A stretch of 64,000 nucleotides of DNA from SAR92 clade bacterium. Its GTDB lineage: Bacteria; Pseudomonadota; Gammaproteobacteria; Pseudomonadales; Porticoccaceae. Under the pieces are notes generated by a model, which was not told the origin of the DNA, did no database searches, and saw only the letters and a program-made list of their open reading frames with translations. A program made the translations under genes and the position numbers. The first letter of the stretch is position 1. Each line of letters opens with the position of its first letter. The stretch lies in the NCBI GenBank assembly GCA_014381985.1, contig JACNKP010000081.1, positions 1-64,000 of the forward strand, read 5' to 3'. This document shows, piece by piece, positions 50,512-60,645 of this stretch.

Positions 50512-52017
50512 TTATTTCCAGAGATCCTCGCCGCGGCTCCACCAGGCATGGAATCCAGAGGGGACCCTATGGGGTATCTTTATTCGCGCAATAGGTCCTT
50601 GAGTAATATCTTGAGCATCAAGAATTTGTAATTCCGATGCCCATGTGTGGCTATCGGTTACCAGCGACATTATGTACCCATGGTCCTCGGCACTCTCACG
50701 GTTAGCGCCTTTAACTGGGGCAAAAGGCGTTTCGCTGCCGTAAACACCATCCCCATAGTCCCATTTCGAAGATTGACCGGTGTCATTGTTATATTTGACC
50801 ACGCCATTAAAGCGCAAGGTATGGCCGCCTTCTTCTAACAGCGGGATTCGCTGATGGTAGGCATATTTTGATTTAACGCCCTGATAAATTTGGTTGATTT
50901 TATTGAACTCTGTATTCAAATCATCGATGTCACCTTCCCTGACCTCTCCGGTGACTAAATTAAATCGCCAGCGGTAGTTGTTAGCCTCCAATCTCATATA
51001 GGCCAACATATGTGACAAGGCACCGTCTTCATTTGTTGCAGTAGGCATGGGATTAGTGGATCGACATCCGTCCATAAAGACCCAATCGCCTTCCTCCCAG
51101 CAATTTGACACATGTAAAATAAAGCAGGGCTCACATTCAAACCAACGAACGTCAGCGGTTTGTCCATAACGCGGGATGATGCCAAAACGGGTTGGGATGT
51201 CTTGGTGAAAGCGCAGTACGCGCATATTGTGGTTGCGTAAAATATCCAGATCATGGAAAAAAGGCAAATCATGCAGAATGGTGTAGTTGGCACTGAAACC
51301 TATATCGTGGGGAAGTCTTGGTCCGGGTAAATCTATGGCTACTTCATGTCGAAGTGTTCCATCTGGATTGGCCACGCCATAGGTCATAAAAGGCGCTTCA
51401 TCACCATAGTCCATAAAAATTAATTCGCCGGTGTTCCAGTCCACATGACTGTGGGCTGACATATTACGAAGTGAGCGACCCTTAACATCGAAAACACCTT
51501 GATTTTCCAAGGTAAGGGGGTTCATTTCATAGGGAACGCCTGCGTTGTACCAGGTTGGTATGAGCTTGCCATTAAAAACGATGACATCGGTATTGCCGGT
51601 ATCTTTAATAGGAAAGTCCGGCAGAGAAAAATCAAAGGGTCCCATAACCCCAGGCCATACAGCTTTGTGCTCTGCCAGTTCATGCTGCAGAGCTGCGGTA
51701 TGAATATAACTATTGCGGTAGGAGGCTTTTCCGTCTCTGATATAGACGGCATGGACCATGCCATCACCATCAAACGGGTGGTAGAGGTTTTTCGGTTTAA
51801 AAACAGGATTGGGCCCATTGCGATAATAGGCGCCAAATAAATCAGCGGGTAATTCGCCAATCACCTCAAGATCGTCGATGGCAATTTCGTCGGTTGTTGG
51901 TGCATAGGCGCCATGAAGATAAGGATTATCTAACTCATAAATCCAATCTTGAGTATTATCGAATTGCGGCGCTGATCCGATACATTTTTCAGTAATCTCA
52001 AAGGAACTGCTACTCAT
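50512..52017 (-). CDS. carotenoid oxygenase (RPE65/CCD family)
   Basis: FGAYYRNGPNPVF, HPFDGDGMVHAVYI, four candidate Fe-His motifs (SAHSHVDWNTGELIF, LPHDIGFSANYTILHD, CFILHVSNCWEEGD, IPHRVPSGFHAWW). Confidence 0.93.
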   Translation of the reverse strand: MSSSSFEITEKCIGSAPQFDNTQDWIYELDNPYLHGAYAPTTDEIAIDDLEVIGELPADLFGAYYRNGPNPVFKPKNLYHPFDGDGMVHAVYIRDGKASYRNSYIHTAALQHELAEHKAVWPGVMGPFDFSLPDFPIKDTGNTDVIVFNGKLIPTWYNAGVPYEMNPLTLENQGVFDVKGRSLRNMSAHSHVDWNTGELIFMDYGDEAPFMTYGVANPDGTLRHEVAIDLPGPRLPHDIGFSANYTILHDLPFFHDLDILRNHNMRVLRFHQDIPTRFGIIPRYGQTADVRWFECEPCFILHVSNCWEEGDWVFMDGCRSTNPMPTATNEDGALSHMLAYMRLEANNYRWRFNLVTGEVREGDIDDLNTEFNKINQIYQGVKSKYAYHQRIPLLEEGGHTLRFNGVVKYNNDTGQSSKWDYGDGVYGSETPFAPVKGANRESAEDHGYIMSLVTDSHTWASELQILDAQDITQGPIARIKIPHRVPSGFHAWWSRGEDLWK

Positions 52018-52143
52018 AATACTTAACCCTACTAGTCTTTGATCAAACTATGCCTCACAATGGTCTATTTATGCAAGTTTAAGGCCCGTTTTAGCGGGAT
52101 TTAAAAGAGGATATTTGCCAGTACCTAACCAGTTGGTTAGTAT

Positions 52144-53106
52144 TTGAGCATTGACTGGTCTAACTATAAAACTGAGACTCCAGTATATGGAAAAACGCTA
52201 ATGTCATTTACCAATCTTCGTTTGCCTGTGATTCAGGCGCCGATGTTTTTACTTTCCGGACCTGAAATGGTCATAGCCAGTTGTCGAGCTGGCATTATTG
52301 GATCATTTCCTTCACCGAATGCTAGGACGGTCGAAATTCTAGATCAGTGGCTTCGGACGATTACTGCTGAGCTCGCAGACTCTCCGCAAGCGGCGCCCTG
52401 GGCTTTAAATTTGGTGATGCATCGCTCCAATCCACGCCGTCATGATGATTTGCAGCTAGCGACAAAATACAGAGCACCTATTGTCATTACCGCGCTAGGA
52501 AGCCCCTCCGAAGCGGTCGAGGCTGTGCATGCCTATGGTGGTAAGTTGTATGCTGATGTCACCACTATTGAGTTTGCTCGTCGCGCGGCAGAAGCAGGTG
52601 TAGACGGCCTCGCATTGGTTTGTGCTGGTGCAGGTGGCCATACAGGACAATTATCGCCCTTTGCGTTTGTTGATGAGGTAAGGCAATTTTTTAAGGGTGA
52701 AATAATTCTCTCAGGCGCTATAGGCAATGGCCGCGCCATTCGCGCTGCGCAGATTCTTGGTGCGGATTATGTTTATATGGGGACGCGATTTATTCCCACC
52801 GAGGAATCTTTGGCTCAGGATGATTATAAGGCGATGGTGGTGGAAGCCAGTGGTTCTGACATAGTCACCTCAGACTCAATTACTGGCGTCAAAGCCAATT
52901 GGCTCAAGGGCAGTCTAATTAAAGGAGGGTACGATATTGATCGTATGCCTCCACCTGGAGCGATTAACTTTTTAGAGGCCGCTAGTGATGTAAAACGTTG
53001 GCGAGACGTGTGGGCTGCTGGACAAAGCGTGGGTTCCAGCGCTAGCTTGCAGACAATCGCGGAAGTGGTAGAGCAGTTAGATCAAGAATATAGGGGCTGT
53101 TTATGA
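52144..53106 (+). CDS. nitronate monooxygenase / 2-nitropropane dioxygenase-like FMN enzyme
   Basis: LRLPVIQAPMFLLSGPEMVIASCRAGIIGSFPS, GLALVCAGAGGHTGQLSPFAFV, GADYVYMGTRFIPTEES. TTG start, or ATG at 52201. Confidence 0.9.
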   Translation: MSIDWSNYKTETPVYGKTLMSFTNLRLPVIQAPMFLLSGPEMVIASCRAGIIGSFPSPNARTVEILDQWLRTITAELADSPQAAPWALNLVMHRSNPRRHDDLQLATKYRAPIVITALGSPSEAVEAVHAYGGKLYADVTTIEFARRAAEAGVDGLALVCAGAGGHTGQLSPFAFVDEVRQFFKGEIILSGAIGNGRAIRAAQILGADYVYMGTRFIPTEESLAQDDYKAMVVEASGSDIVTSDSITGVKANWLKGSLIKGGYDIDRMPPPGAINFLEAASDVKRWRDVWAAGQSVGSSASLQTIAEVVEQLDQEYRGCL

Positions 53107-54788
53107 AGACGTCTTCTCAACAACGGATTGATCTTTACCGCCAGAAAGGATGGTGGGGTGATGCCACCTTGCATGGACAACTAGAATTACATGCACGAGA
53201 GAATCCAGATTTACTAGCGGTTGCCGACCAACCAAACCGCAAAGAGCTAACCGGAGATGAGCCTCGACGGCTCAGCTATGCTGAACTTCATGCAGCGAGC
53301 ACCCAGGTTGCCTGCCAACTTCTTAATAAAGGTATTGGTGCCGACGATAGGATTATCGTACAACTCCCTAATATTGTAGAGCTTGTGATTTGTTATATGG
53401 CGGCCAGTAAGATCGGGGTCATCATATCGCCAGTCCCGATACAATATGGCAGCCACGAATTACATCATATTCGTACAACGATTTCGCCGGCGGCAATACT
53501 CACCGTAGATCACTTTGGCACCACAGAGTTAGCTCAAAATGCAGCAACGATTGAGCAGGATAACGTCCAATTATTAGTCTTTGGAATTGATCTAATTTTT
53601 ACCACAGAAAATGATCCAGGCAGCGACAAACAACTCAGTAATTACCAGAGAACTCATCCCTCAGACGCTGATGATATTCTGACCATTTGCTGGACATCGG
53701 GTACCACGGGAACACCAAAAGGGGTGCCAAGATCGCATAACATGTGGTTTGCGACGGCTCGATCTTGCGTCGAGGCTGGCGATTATCGGGCGGGGGACCG
53801 GTTTTTAAATATCTTCCCTTTGGTTAATATGGCCTCTATAGGCGGATTTTTGTTTCCCGCGTTATTACTGGGCTGCAGTATTGTTTTGCACCACCCTTTA
53901 GACCCAGCGCTTTATTTGGCGCAGTTACAGAATGAAAAGATTAGCTTTACTCTTGCACCACCGGCGCTGTTGAATCAGCTCGCTAAATCAGCAGACATGT
54001 GGGGCCAATTTAATTTCTCTCACATGCGTTCAATAGGGTCTGGTTCAGCCCCTCTAGCTCCTTGGATGATCGAGGTTTTCAATCAACAATATGGTCTAGA
54101 AGTTATCAATTTTTATGGGTCCAATGAGGGTATTAGTCTGTCCTGCACGCCTTTACATACCGCTGACGCTGAGGTTAGAGCGACTATGTTTCCAAGGGTG
54201 GGCTGCGGTATAGATCATTTTGATTCCTACTCCAACACAGCTTTACAAAGTAAGGTGGTCGACACGGAGACGGGAGACGTCATCGTTGAATCTGGCAAGG
54301 TAGGCGAACTACTATTTGCGGGCTCAACAGTGTTTGATGGGTACTTGGGTGCTGACAACACAGGACTTTTTAGTGACGATGGCTATTTCCATACCGGCGA
54401 CTTGGTTGAGATATGTGGTGATCCTCCATGGTTCTATCGCATTGCAGGGCGCAGCAAAGACATTATTAACCGTGGTGGTATGAAGATATCGCCGGTAGAA
54501 ATCGATATATTACTTGAGGGCTTATCCTCTTCTGTTGAGTCGGCTGTGTGCGCCTACCAAGATGATCAGCTCGGCGAAAAAGTATGCGCCTGTGTGGTAC
54601 TTGGCCCGGACACAAATAATATTGATTTAGCGGATGTCATCAAGTTTCTGTCTGACCAAGGACTTGCGAAATTTAAGTTGCCAGAGCGCGTCGAGTTTTT
54701 TGAAAGTTTACCTCGAAACCCTCTTGGCAAGGTTCAGCGTTTCATATTGGAAGAGCTAGTTAGCCAAAGACATGAGGAGTTTAAGTAA
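53103..54788 (+). CDS. AMP-dependent acyl/aryl-CoA ligase
   Basis: ICWTSGTTGTPKGVPRSHNMW, FYGSNEGIS, GYFHTGDLVEI...AGRSKDIINRGGMKISPVEID. Confidence 0.92.
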   Translation: MKTSSQQRIDLYRQKGWWGDATLHGQLELHARENPDLLAVADQPNRKELTGDEPRRLSYAELHAASTQVACQLLNKGIGADDRIIVQLPNIVELVICYMAASKIGVIISPVPIQYGSHELHHIRTTISPAAILTVDHFGTTELAQNAATIEQDNVQLLVFGIDLIFTTENDPGSDKQLSNYQRTHPSDADDILTICWTSGTTGTPKGVPRSHNMWFATARSCVEAGDYRAGDRFLNIFPLVNMASIGGFLFPALLLGCSIVLHHPLDPALYLAQLQNEKISFTLAPPALLNQLAKSADMWGQFNFSHMRSIGSGSAPLAPWMIEVFNQQYGLEVINFYGSNEGISLSCTPLHTADAEVRATMFPRVGCGIDHFDSYSNTALQSKVVDTETGDVIVESGKVGELLFAGSTVFDGYLGADNTGLFSDDGYFHTGDLVEICGDPPWFYRIAGRSKDIINRGGMKISPVEIDILLEGLSSSVESAVCAYQDDQLGEKVCACVVLGPDTNNIDLADVIKFLSDQGLAKFKLPERVEFFESLPRNPLGKVQRFILEELVSQRHEEFK

Positions 54789-56023
54789 TGAATGCACCAA
54801 TCTATGTTTTGGGGGGATCCCAAACCGACTTTGCTCGCAACTGGGTTCGAGAAGATCTGTCTATTTACGATATGTTTCGAGAGACTCTTGATCAGGCTTT
54901 GACCACAACGGGCATTAGCCCAGATCAAATTGAGGTCGGGCATGTGGGTAATTTTGTGGGTGATCTCTTTACAGGTCAGGGACTAATAGGCGGGTTTTTT
55001 GCCGAGGCGCACCCTGAGTTGTCGTCCATACCAACAAGCCGACATGAGGCCGCTTGTGCTTCAGGGTCGATTGCCATTTTAAGTGCGATGCGGGACATAG
55101 AAAGCGGGCACTATGATTTAGCCTGTGTTTTGGGTCTGGAATATATGCGCAATGTAAATGGTCAAACGGGTGCTGAGTACCTTGGCGCAGCAACATGGAA
55201 AGGCAGAGAGGCCACCAATTGTGAATATCCTTGGCCCTATATGTTCAGTCAGATTATCGATGAATATGATGCGCGTTATGGTATTAACTGCGATTATTTG
55301 AAATCTATTTCAAAAATAAACTTTGATAATGCTCGCCGTAATCCCAATGCTCAAACTCGGAACTGGGATTTCCCACCCCAATGCTATAGCGACGATGATC
55401 AATACAACCCAGTGATTGAAGGTAAGATTAGAAAAATGGATTGTGGGCAAATTACTGACGGTGCAGCCTGTATCTTTCTAGCGAGCGAAAAAGCCGCCAA
55501 GACCTATGCTGCTGAACATAATTTAAAGCTGGATGATATACCGACTATCAAGGGCTGGGGCCATAGGTCTGCGCCAATTAGTTTGGCAAGTAAATTAAAG
55601 TTGAGTGCTGGTAATCCCTTTATATTTCCCCATGTTAATCAAATCATGACTGATGCCTTGGCTCGAGCAGGCTTTACCAGCATTACAGACCTTGACGGCT
55701 TAGAAACCCATGATTGCTTTTCCATTACCGAGTATATGGCGATAGACCATATTGGCCTTACAGAGCCTGGAGAGAGCTGGAAAGCTATCGAAGAGGGTCG
55801 TATTGGAATGGACGGTGATTTTCCGATTAACCCCAGTGGAGGCCTTCTTGGTTTAGGCCATCCGGTTGGGGCCACAGGCGTGCGCATGTTATTGGACTGT
55901 GCAAAACAAGTGACAGGTCAGGCCGGTGATTATCAAATTGCTGGGGCAAAGAACATGGCTACGTTTAATTTGGGAGGTAGCACCACCACCTGTGTAAGTT
56001 TTATTGTCGGCGTTAATTCATGA
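54788..56023 (+). CDS. thiolase family protein (acetyl-CoA acetyltransferase / SCP2-type)
   Basis: SRHEAACASGSIAILSAMRDIESG (active-site Cys), NPSGGLLGLGHPVGATGVRM. Confidence 0.92.
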   Translation: MNAPIYVLGGSQTDFARNWVREDLSIYDMFRETLDQALTTTGISPDQIEVGHVGNFVGDLFTGQGLIGGFFAEAHPELSSIPTSRHEAACASGSIAILSAMRDIESGHYDLACVLGLEYMRNVNGQTGAEYLGAATWKGREATNCEYPWPYMFSQIIDEYDARYGINCDYLKSISKINFDNARRNPNAQTRNWDFPPQCYSDDDQYNPVIEGKIRKMDCGQITDGAACIFLASEKAAKTYAAEHNLKLDDIPTIKGWGHRSAPISLASKLKLSAGNPFIFPHVNQIMTDALARAGFTSITDLDGLETHDCFSITEYMAIDHIGLTEPGESWKAIEEGRIGMDGDFPINPSGGLLGLGHPVGATGVRMLLDCAKQVTGQAGDYQIAGAKNMATFNLGGSTTTCVSFIVGVNS

Positions 56024-57222
56024 AACAGGCCTTTATTTATGATGCGATCAGGACGCCAAGAGCCAGGGCCAAAGCCGATGGTGGGCTAGCAGGCTTAACC
56101 CCCTTTCAGTTACTAGAAGTACTTTACAATGCCCTTGAAAAGCGTACTCACCTAGACAGAAATCGCGTTGAGGATGTAGTGCTCGGATGCGTGACACAGG
56201 TGGGTGAACAAGGCGGTAATATAGCAAAAGCCTCATTACTTTATTCTGGATGGCCTGATCATGTCCCAGGCTTAACGGTTAATCGTTACTGTTCGTCGGG
56301 AATCGATGCCATTAATATCGCTGCCATGAAAGTGATGACTGGGCAAGCACAGTGCACTATAGCCGGAGGCATAGAAATGATGTCTCGGGTGCCTATGTTG
56401 TCAGATAAGGCGACCCTATTTTCAGATTCAGCCCAGGCTTTGCGTCATCGCATGCTAATGATGGGCAGCGGCGCTGATCTCATCGCCTCCCTTTTTAATA
56501 TGAGTCGTCAGCAGGTCGATGAGATTGCTTTTCAAAGTCAGCAGCGAGCCGCCCATGCTAGAGCTGAAGGATGGTTTTCATCTATTATTCCTGTCTTCAA
56601 TCCCGTTAAAGACATCATGGTTAGCGATGATGAATGCATTAGAGAGAGGATTTCTATGGATGACCTGAGTGCGTTAAAACCCTATTTCGCTGACATAGGT
56701 GCTCAGGGTGTTGATGCACTGCAATGTTCAGAGCATTCTCAGCTTGATAGCATCCGACATATTCACACGGCCGGAAATTCGCCTGCCATGGCAGATGCGG
56801 CGTCTCTACTCTTAATTGGCGATGAGTCGTTGTCAAAGAACCTTGGCAAAAAGCCAAGAGCAAGGATCGTTGCAGTCGCTACTGTGTGTGATGATCCGCT
56901 GGAAGTGGTCTCAGGTTGCGCTAAAGCGACCTCTGCATTAATGAGCAAACAAGGACTAAAAGCAGCAGACATAGATCTGTTTGAACTCCATGAAGCCTTT
57001 GCAGCAACGAGTATAAAATGCCAGCGTGATTTAAATATTGATGATGAAAAGTTAAATGTTAATGGTGGTTGTATTGCCTTAGGTCATCCTATGGGTGCTA
57101 CAGGCGGAATCATGATGGGCACTTTATTAGATGAGCTAGAGCGTAGAAAAAGCAAAACTGGTATTGTTGCGGCAAGCGGAGCAGCTGGAAGTGGTACCGC
57201 GATTTTGATTCAATGTTTGTAA
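56020..57222 (+). CDS. acetyl-CoA C-acyltransferase (thiolase)
   Basis: DAIRTPRARAKADGGLAGLTPFQL, TVNRYCSSGIDAINIAAMKVMTGQ, ELHEAFA, NVNGGCIALGHPMGATGG. Confidence 0.95.
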   Translation: MKQAFIYDAIRTPRARAKADGGLAGLTPFQLLEVLYNALEKRTHLDRNRVEDVVLGCVTQVGEQGGNIAKASLLYSGWPDHVPGLTVNRYCSSGIDAINIAAMKVMTGQAQCTIAGGIEMMSRVPMLSDKATLFSDSAQALRHRMLMMGSGADLIASLFNMSRQQVDEIAFQSQQRAAHARAEGWFSSIIPVFNPVKDIMVSDDECIRERISMDDLSALKPYFADIGAQGVDALQCSEHSQLDSIRHIHTAGNSPAMADAASLLLIGDESLSKNLGKKPRARIVAVATVCDDPLEVVSGCAKATSALMSKQGLKAADIDLFELHEAFAATSIKCQRDLNIDDEKLNVNGGCIALGHPMGATGGIMMGTLLDELERRKSKTGIVAASGAAGSGTAILIQCL

Positions 57223-57352
57223 TTTAAAATCTTCCTCGGGAAAATATTATTTTGCTTTGATCAAGGTTTAGGATCAGAACGAAGTTATTAGAGGTCTTAT
57301 TTTTCCGTGCAAACTCTCCGGCGCGACATTTTGCTCTGATTAAGGTGGTTTT

Positions 57353-58144
57353 ATGAGAAGTGTTATTCAACGAATTCTTGTTTTAGTCGTTTTTTTATTT
57401 ATGTCCTCAGGGTCGTATGCATCTGAAGGGCCCCAGGTTAAATCCTTGAAAGGCCTAAAGCCAAACCGAATCCTGTTTGTTGGTAATAGCTACCTTTACT
57501 ACAACGATAGCCTGCATAATCATGTGAAGAGGATGGCTGCAGAAAAATTCCCTGAAAGAGCTAAGCTCGTTAGCTATAAATCTTCCACTATTGGCGGCTC
57601 ACGTTTGGCGCACCATAATCTTGATCACCTGCTGGATTCAAAAAATATTGGTGTAAGGAAAAATTTTGAACTTGTTATTCTCCAAGGCGGCAGTATGGAG
57701 CCTCTGTCAAAGAAATCCAGACGACAATTCCACGAGCAAGCTGAAAAAATGATCGAAAAAATAACAGCCAGTGGTGGTAAGGCCGCACTTTATATGACGC
57801 ATGCCTATGTGGAGCCTCATGAAAAATATGCTCCTGGAATGATTAATGACATAAAAAGTACATATATTAAGGCGGGAAACGATAATGAGGCTCTAGTAAT
57901 ACCTGTTGGTTTGGCCTTTGAAATGGCCTATCGAATTAAGCCAGGCATTAAATTACATAAAGAATTTGATGGTAGTCATCCTAGCCTTCTTGGTACCTAT
58001 TTAGCGGCCAATGTTGTTTTTGCCACTCTCTTTAAGACCTCCCCCATCGGATTAGAGTATAACTATTTTGATACTATTTCAGATACGGACAGGGATTTTT
58101 TACAAAAAATAGCGACAGCAACGGTTGCCGAATTTTTTAAGTAG
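57353..58144 (+). CDS. SGNH/GDSL-like hydrolase, secreted (DUF4886-like)
   Basis: Signal peptide; NRILFVGNSYLYYNDSLHNHV (GNS block), DGSHPSLLGTYLAANVVFATLF (DxxH block). Confidence 0.75.
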   Translation: MRSVIQRILVLVVFLFMSSGSYASEGPQVKSLKGLKPNRILFVGNSYLYYNDSLHNHVKRMAAEKFPERAKLVSYKSSTIGGSRLAHHNLDHLLDSKNIGVRKNFELVILQGGSMEPLSKKSRRQFHEQAEKMIEKITASGGKAALYMTHAYVEPHEKYAPGMINDIKSTYIKAGNDNEALVIPVGLAFEMAYRIKPGIKLHKEFDGSHPSLLGTYLAANVVFATLFKTSPIGLEYNYFDTISDTDRDFLQKIATATVAEFFK

Positions 58145-58242
58145 ATGGATAAATGTTGTTTGAATTAGAAATGATGAATTGGGTAATAGTAAAATTATAT
58201 CGGCGGAGAAGATAATGACAGAGTCAACAATAACTAAAATAG

Positions 58243-58590
58243 ATTCTGATAGAGCAGGTTATCTCGCGATATATTGATCAGGAAAAGACCTTGTCTGATG
58301 CATTGTCTGCGCCCAGGGTGCACCCTTCGGCAACGATTGACGGCAATAACAAGCGTGTTGTTCGATTAAGGGCCTTTGAAGCTGAAATGAGTGGTCCAGG
58401 GTGGACAAATGGAGACTTAAACTATTGGCGGTCTGTGGGGTTTGAGGTTGCTGAGGTCGACTTGGCGGCATCATTTGGCCGCGTGCATGTTATTGCGGGC
58501 GACCAAGGTAGTTTGTTGGGAGAGGCCGATCCAGACTGGGAAGGCACAGCCAGCGCAAAGCAGGTTTGTTCAATGGCCTCATACAACTAG
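58243..58590 (+). pseudogene. C-terminal remnant of a gamma-glutamyltransferase-family gene
   Basis: Frame read from 58243: ILIEQVISRYIDQEKTLSDALSAPRVHPSA...FGRVHVIAGDQGSLLGEADPDWEGTASA resembles a GGT C-terminal region (cf. adjacent ggt: DMGIADATAASRVHHQW...GASDTRRDGAGAV); no upstream catalytic body. Confidence 0.65.
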
Positions 58591-58665
58591 TGATGGCAGG
58601 GAATTACGACTCTAAGGAAAGCGAAAAACCGTTTTGGGAATAAACAATATAAATGGAGCATTACA

Positions 58666-60462
58666 GTGATAAGTAAATCGCAAAGAACTCTTCGGATTAT
58701 AGCTCAGTGGAGTTTGGTGTTGGCTGTATTTGGCGGAATACAGCCGGCAGTAATGGCTGCGGAAACTGCCATCATCGATCCGAAATCCCGTTTCCATCCT
58801 GTGCATGGTAGGTCTGGTATGGTTGCATCTCAAGAGATCGTCGCTAGTCGGGTGGGGGCTGATATTCTGAGTCAAGGAGGCAACGCTATCGACGCAGCGG
58901 TTGCCACAGGCTTTGCACTTGCGGTGACTCTTCCTAGAGCGGGAAATCTTGCCGGGGGTGGCTTTATGATGGTGCACCTAGCCGAAGAGAACAAAACGAT
59001 TGCCCTTGATTATCGGGAAATGGCGCCAGCTGCGGCATCCAGAGATATGTTTTTGAAATCAAATGGAGATGTTGATAATCAATTAGCCAGAGACAGTCTT
59101 CAATCCTCCGGCGTGCCCGGTACTGTTGCCGGTCTTTTGTATGCGCACGAAAAGTACGGCCAATTAACATTGAAACAAATTATCCAGCCTGCAATTGATC
59201 TAGCAGCTGAAGGTATTGCTGTAAATGTTGATTTGTCATCTTCTATTAAATCACGCGCTAAACGGTTGAAAAGAGATCCATCAACTAGACGATATTTTTT
59301 TAAAGAGGACGGTACCTTTTATGAGCTTGGCGATAAATTTGTGCAGTCTGATTTAGCGGGCTCTCTGCGTAGGATCGCCGCTAATGGACGTTCCGGGTTT
59401 TACCAAGGCAAAACGGCGCAACTCATTACTGATCAAATGAAGCATTCGGGAGGCCTAATTAGTTTAGACGATCTTAAAAATTATCGCGTTGTGGAGCGGA
59501 CACCGGTTTGTGCTGATTTTAAAGCCAATAAAATTTGTGCAATGCCACCACCTTCATCTGGAGGTATTCATCTTTTACAAATGTTAAACATTCTCGAGCC
59601 TTGGGATCTTAAAGCCCTTGGCCACAACAGTGCAGCCTATATCCATCGATTAGTTGAAGTAATGCGTCGAGCCTATGCGGACAGGAGTGCCTATCTTGGA
59701 GACCCAGATTTTTACTTAGTCCCTGTCAGTCAGATTATCGACAAAAAATACGCGAAAGCATTGCGTCGTCAGATTGATCTTAAACAGGCTAGCTCCTCCG
59801 TTGATGTATTACCAGGATTACCTATCGACCCAGACACTCTTATTAAAGGCGCCCAAACGGCTATTGCAGAGAGTATTGAAACGACCCATATTTCAGCTTG
59901 GGACCAGTGGGGTAATGTGGTTAGTACGACGACAACCTTAAATTTCTCGTTTGGTAGCGGCATTACAGTGTCCGATGCTGGTTTCTTGCTCAATAATGAG
60001 ATGGACGACTTTTCAGCAAAACCCGGATCACCCAATGGTTATGGATTAATTGGTGGAATCGCCAACGAGATACAGCCTGGCAAACGACCACTTTCGGCAA
60101 TGACACCCACCATTGTCTTTGATGGAAAAGGCGATCCGATACTGGCCACTGGAAGCCCTGGAGGTAGTACCATTATTACGGCTGTCTTACAGGTGTTACT
60201 GAATGTTTTGGAATTTGATATGGGCATTGCTGACGCCACGGCTGCTTCACGGGTTCACCACCAATGGTTGCCTGACCGTATGGGATATGAGCCAGGAATA
60301 TCGCCAGATACATTACATTTGTTAACCCAAATGGGTCACAGTCTAGAGCAGGAAGCGCGTATTCTTGGTTCCACTCAATCGATTCACAAGGGGGTTAACG
60401 GCGCGACAATGGGTGCCTCTGATACTCGACGAGACGGGGCAGGGGCGGTACCGCAAAGATAG
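58666..60462 (+). CDS. ggt: gamma-glutamyltransferase
   Basis: GGNAIDAAVATGFALAVTLPRAGNLAGGGFMMVHL, SIETTHISAWDQWGNVVSTTTTLNFSFGSG (nucleophile Thr), LLNNEMDDFSAKPG, GSPGGSTIITAVLQVLLN. Confidence 0.96.
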   Translation: MISKSQRTLRIIAQWSLVLAVFGGIQPAVMAAETAIIDPKSRFHPVHGRSGMVASQEIVASRVGADILSQGGNAIDAAVATGFALAVTLPRAGNLAGGGFMMVHLAEENKTIALDYREMAPAAASRDMFLKSNGDVDNQLARDSLQSSGVPGTVAGLLYAHEKYGQLTLKQIIQPAIDLAAEGIAVNVDLSSSIKSRAKRLKRDPSTRRYFFKEDGTFYELGDKFVQSDLAGSLRRIAANGRSGFYQGKTAQLITDQMKHSGGLISLDDLKNYRVVERTPVCADFKANKICAMPPPSSGGIHLLQMLNILEPWDLKALGHNSAAYIHRLVEVMRRAYADRSAYLGDPDFYLVPVSQIIDKKYAKALRRQIDLKQASSSVDVLPGLPIDPDTLIKGAQTAIAESIETTHISAWDQWGNVVSTTTTLNFSFGSGITVSDAGFLLNNEMDDFSAKPGSPNGYGLIGGIANEIQPGKRPLSAMTPTIVFDGKGDPILATGSPGGSTIITAVLQVLLNVLEFDMGIADATAASRVHHQWLPDRMGYEPGISPDTLHLLTQMGHSLEQEARILGSTQSIHKGVNGATMGASDTRRDGAGAVPQR

Positions 60463-60645
60463 GTCGGGCTCCATGCATGTATATCGGCTTCTTAAGATCC
60501 GCCTAATAATGTTCAGATGAATCATGAAAGTTTAGTTGTTGATAAGATAATTAATAGCGAATTTCTTATGTATACTATGTTATTAAAATAAAAAGTGGCG
60601 TTGGCATAGCAAGCGCACGCAAAATAATAACTAGGGTAAAACTCA

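Noticed and set aside
58259-58977. - strand ORFs 58259-58474 and 58612-58977
   Set aside because: Antisense to the GGT remnant and to the ggt 5' end; translations look like shadow coding with no domains.
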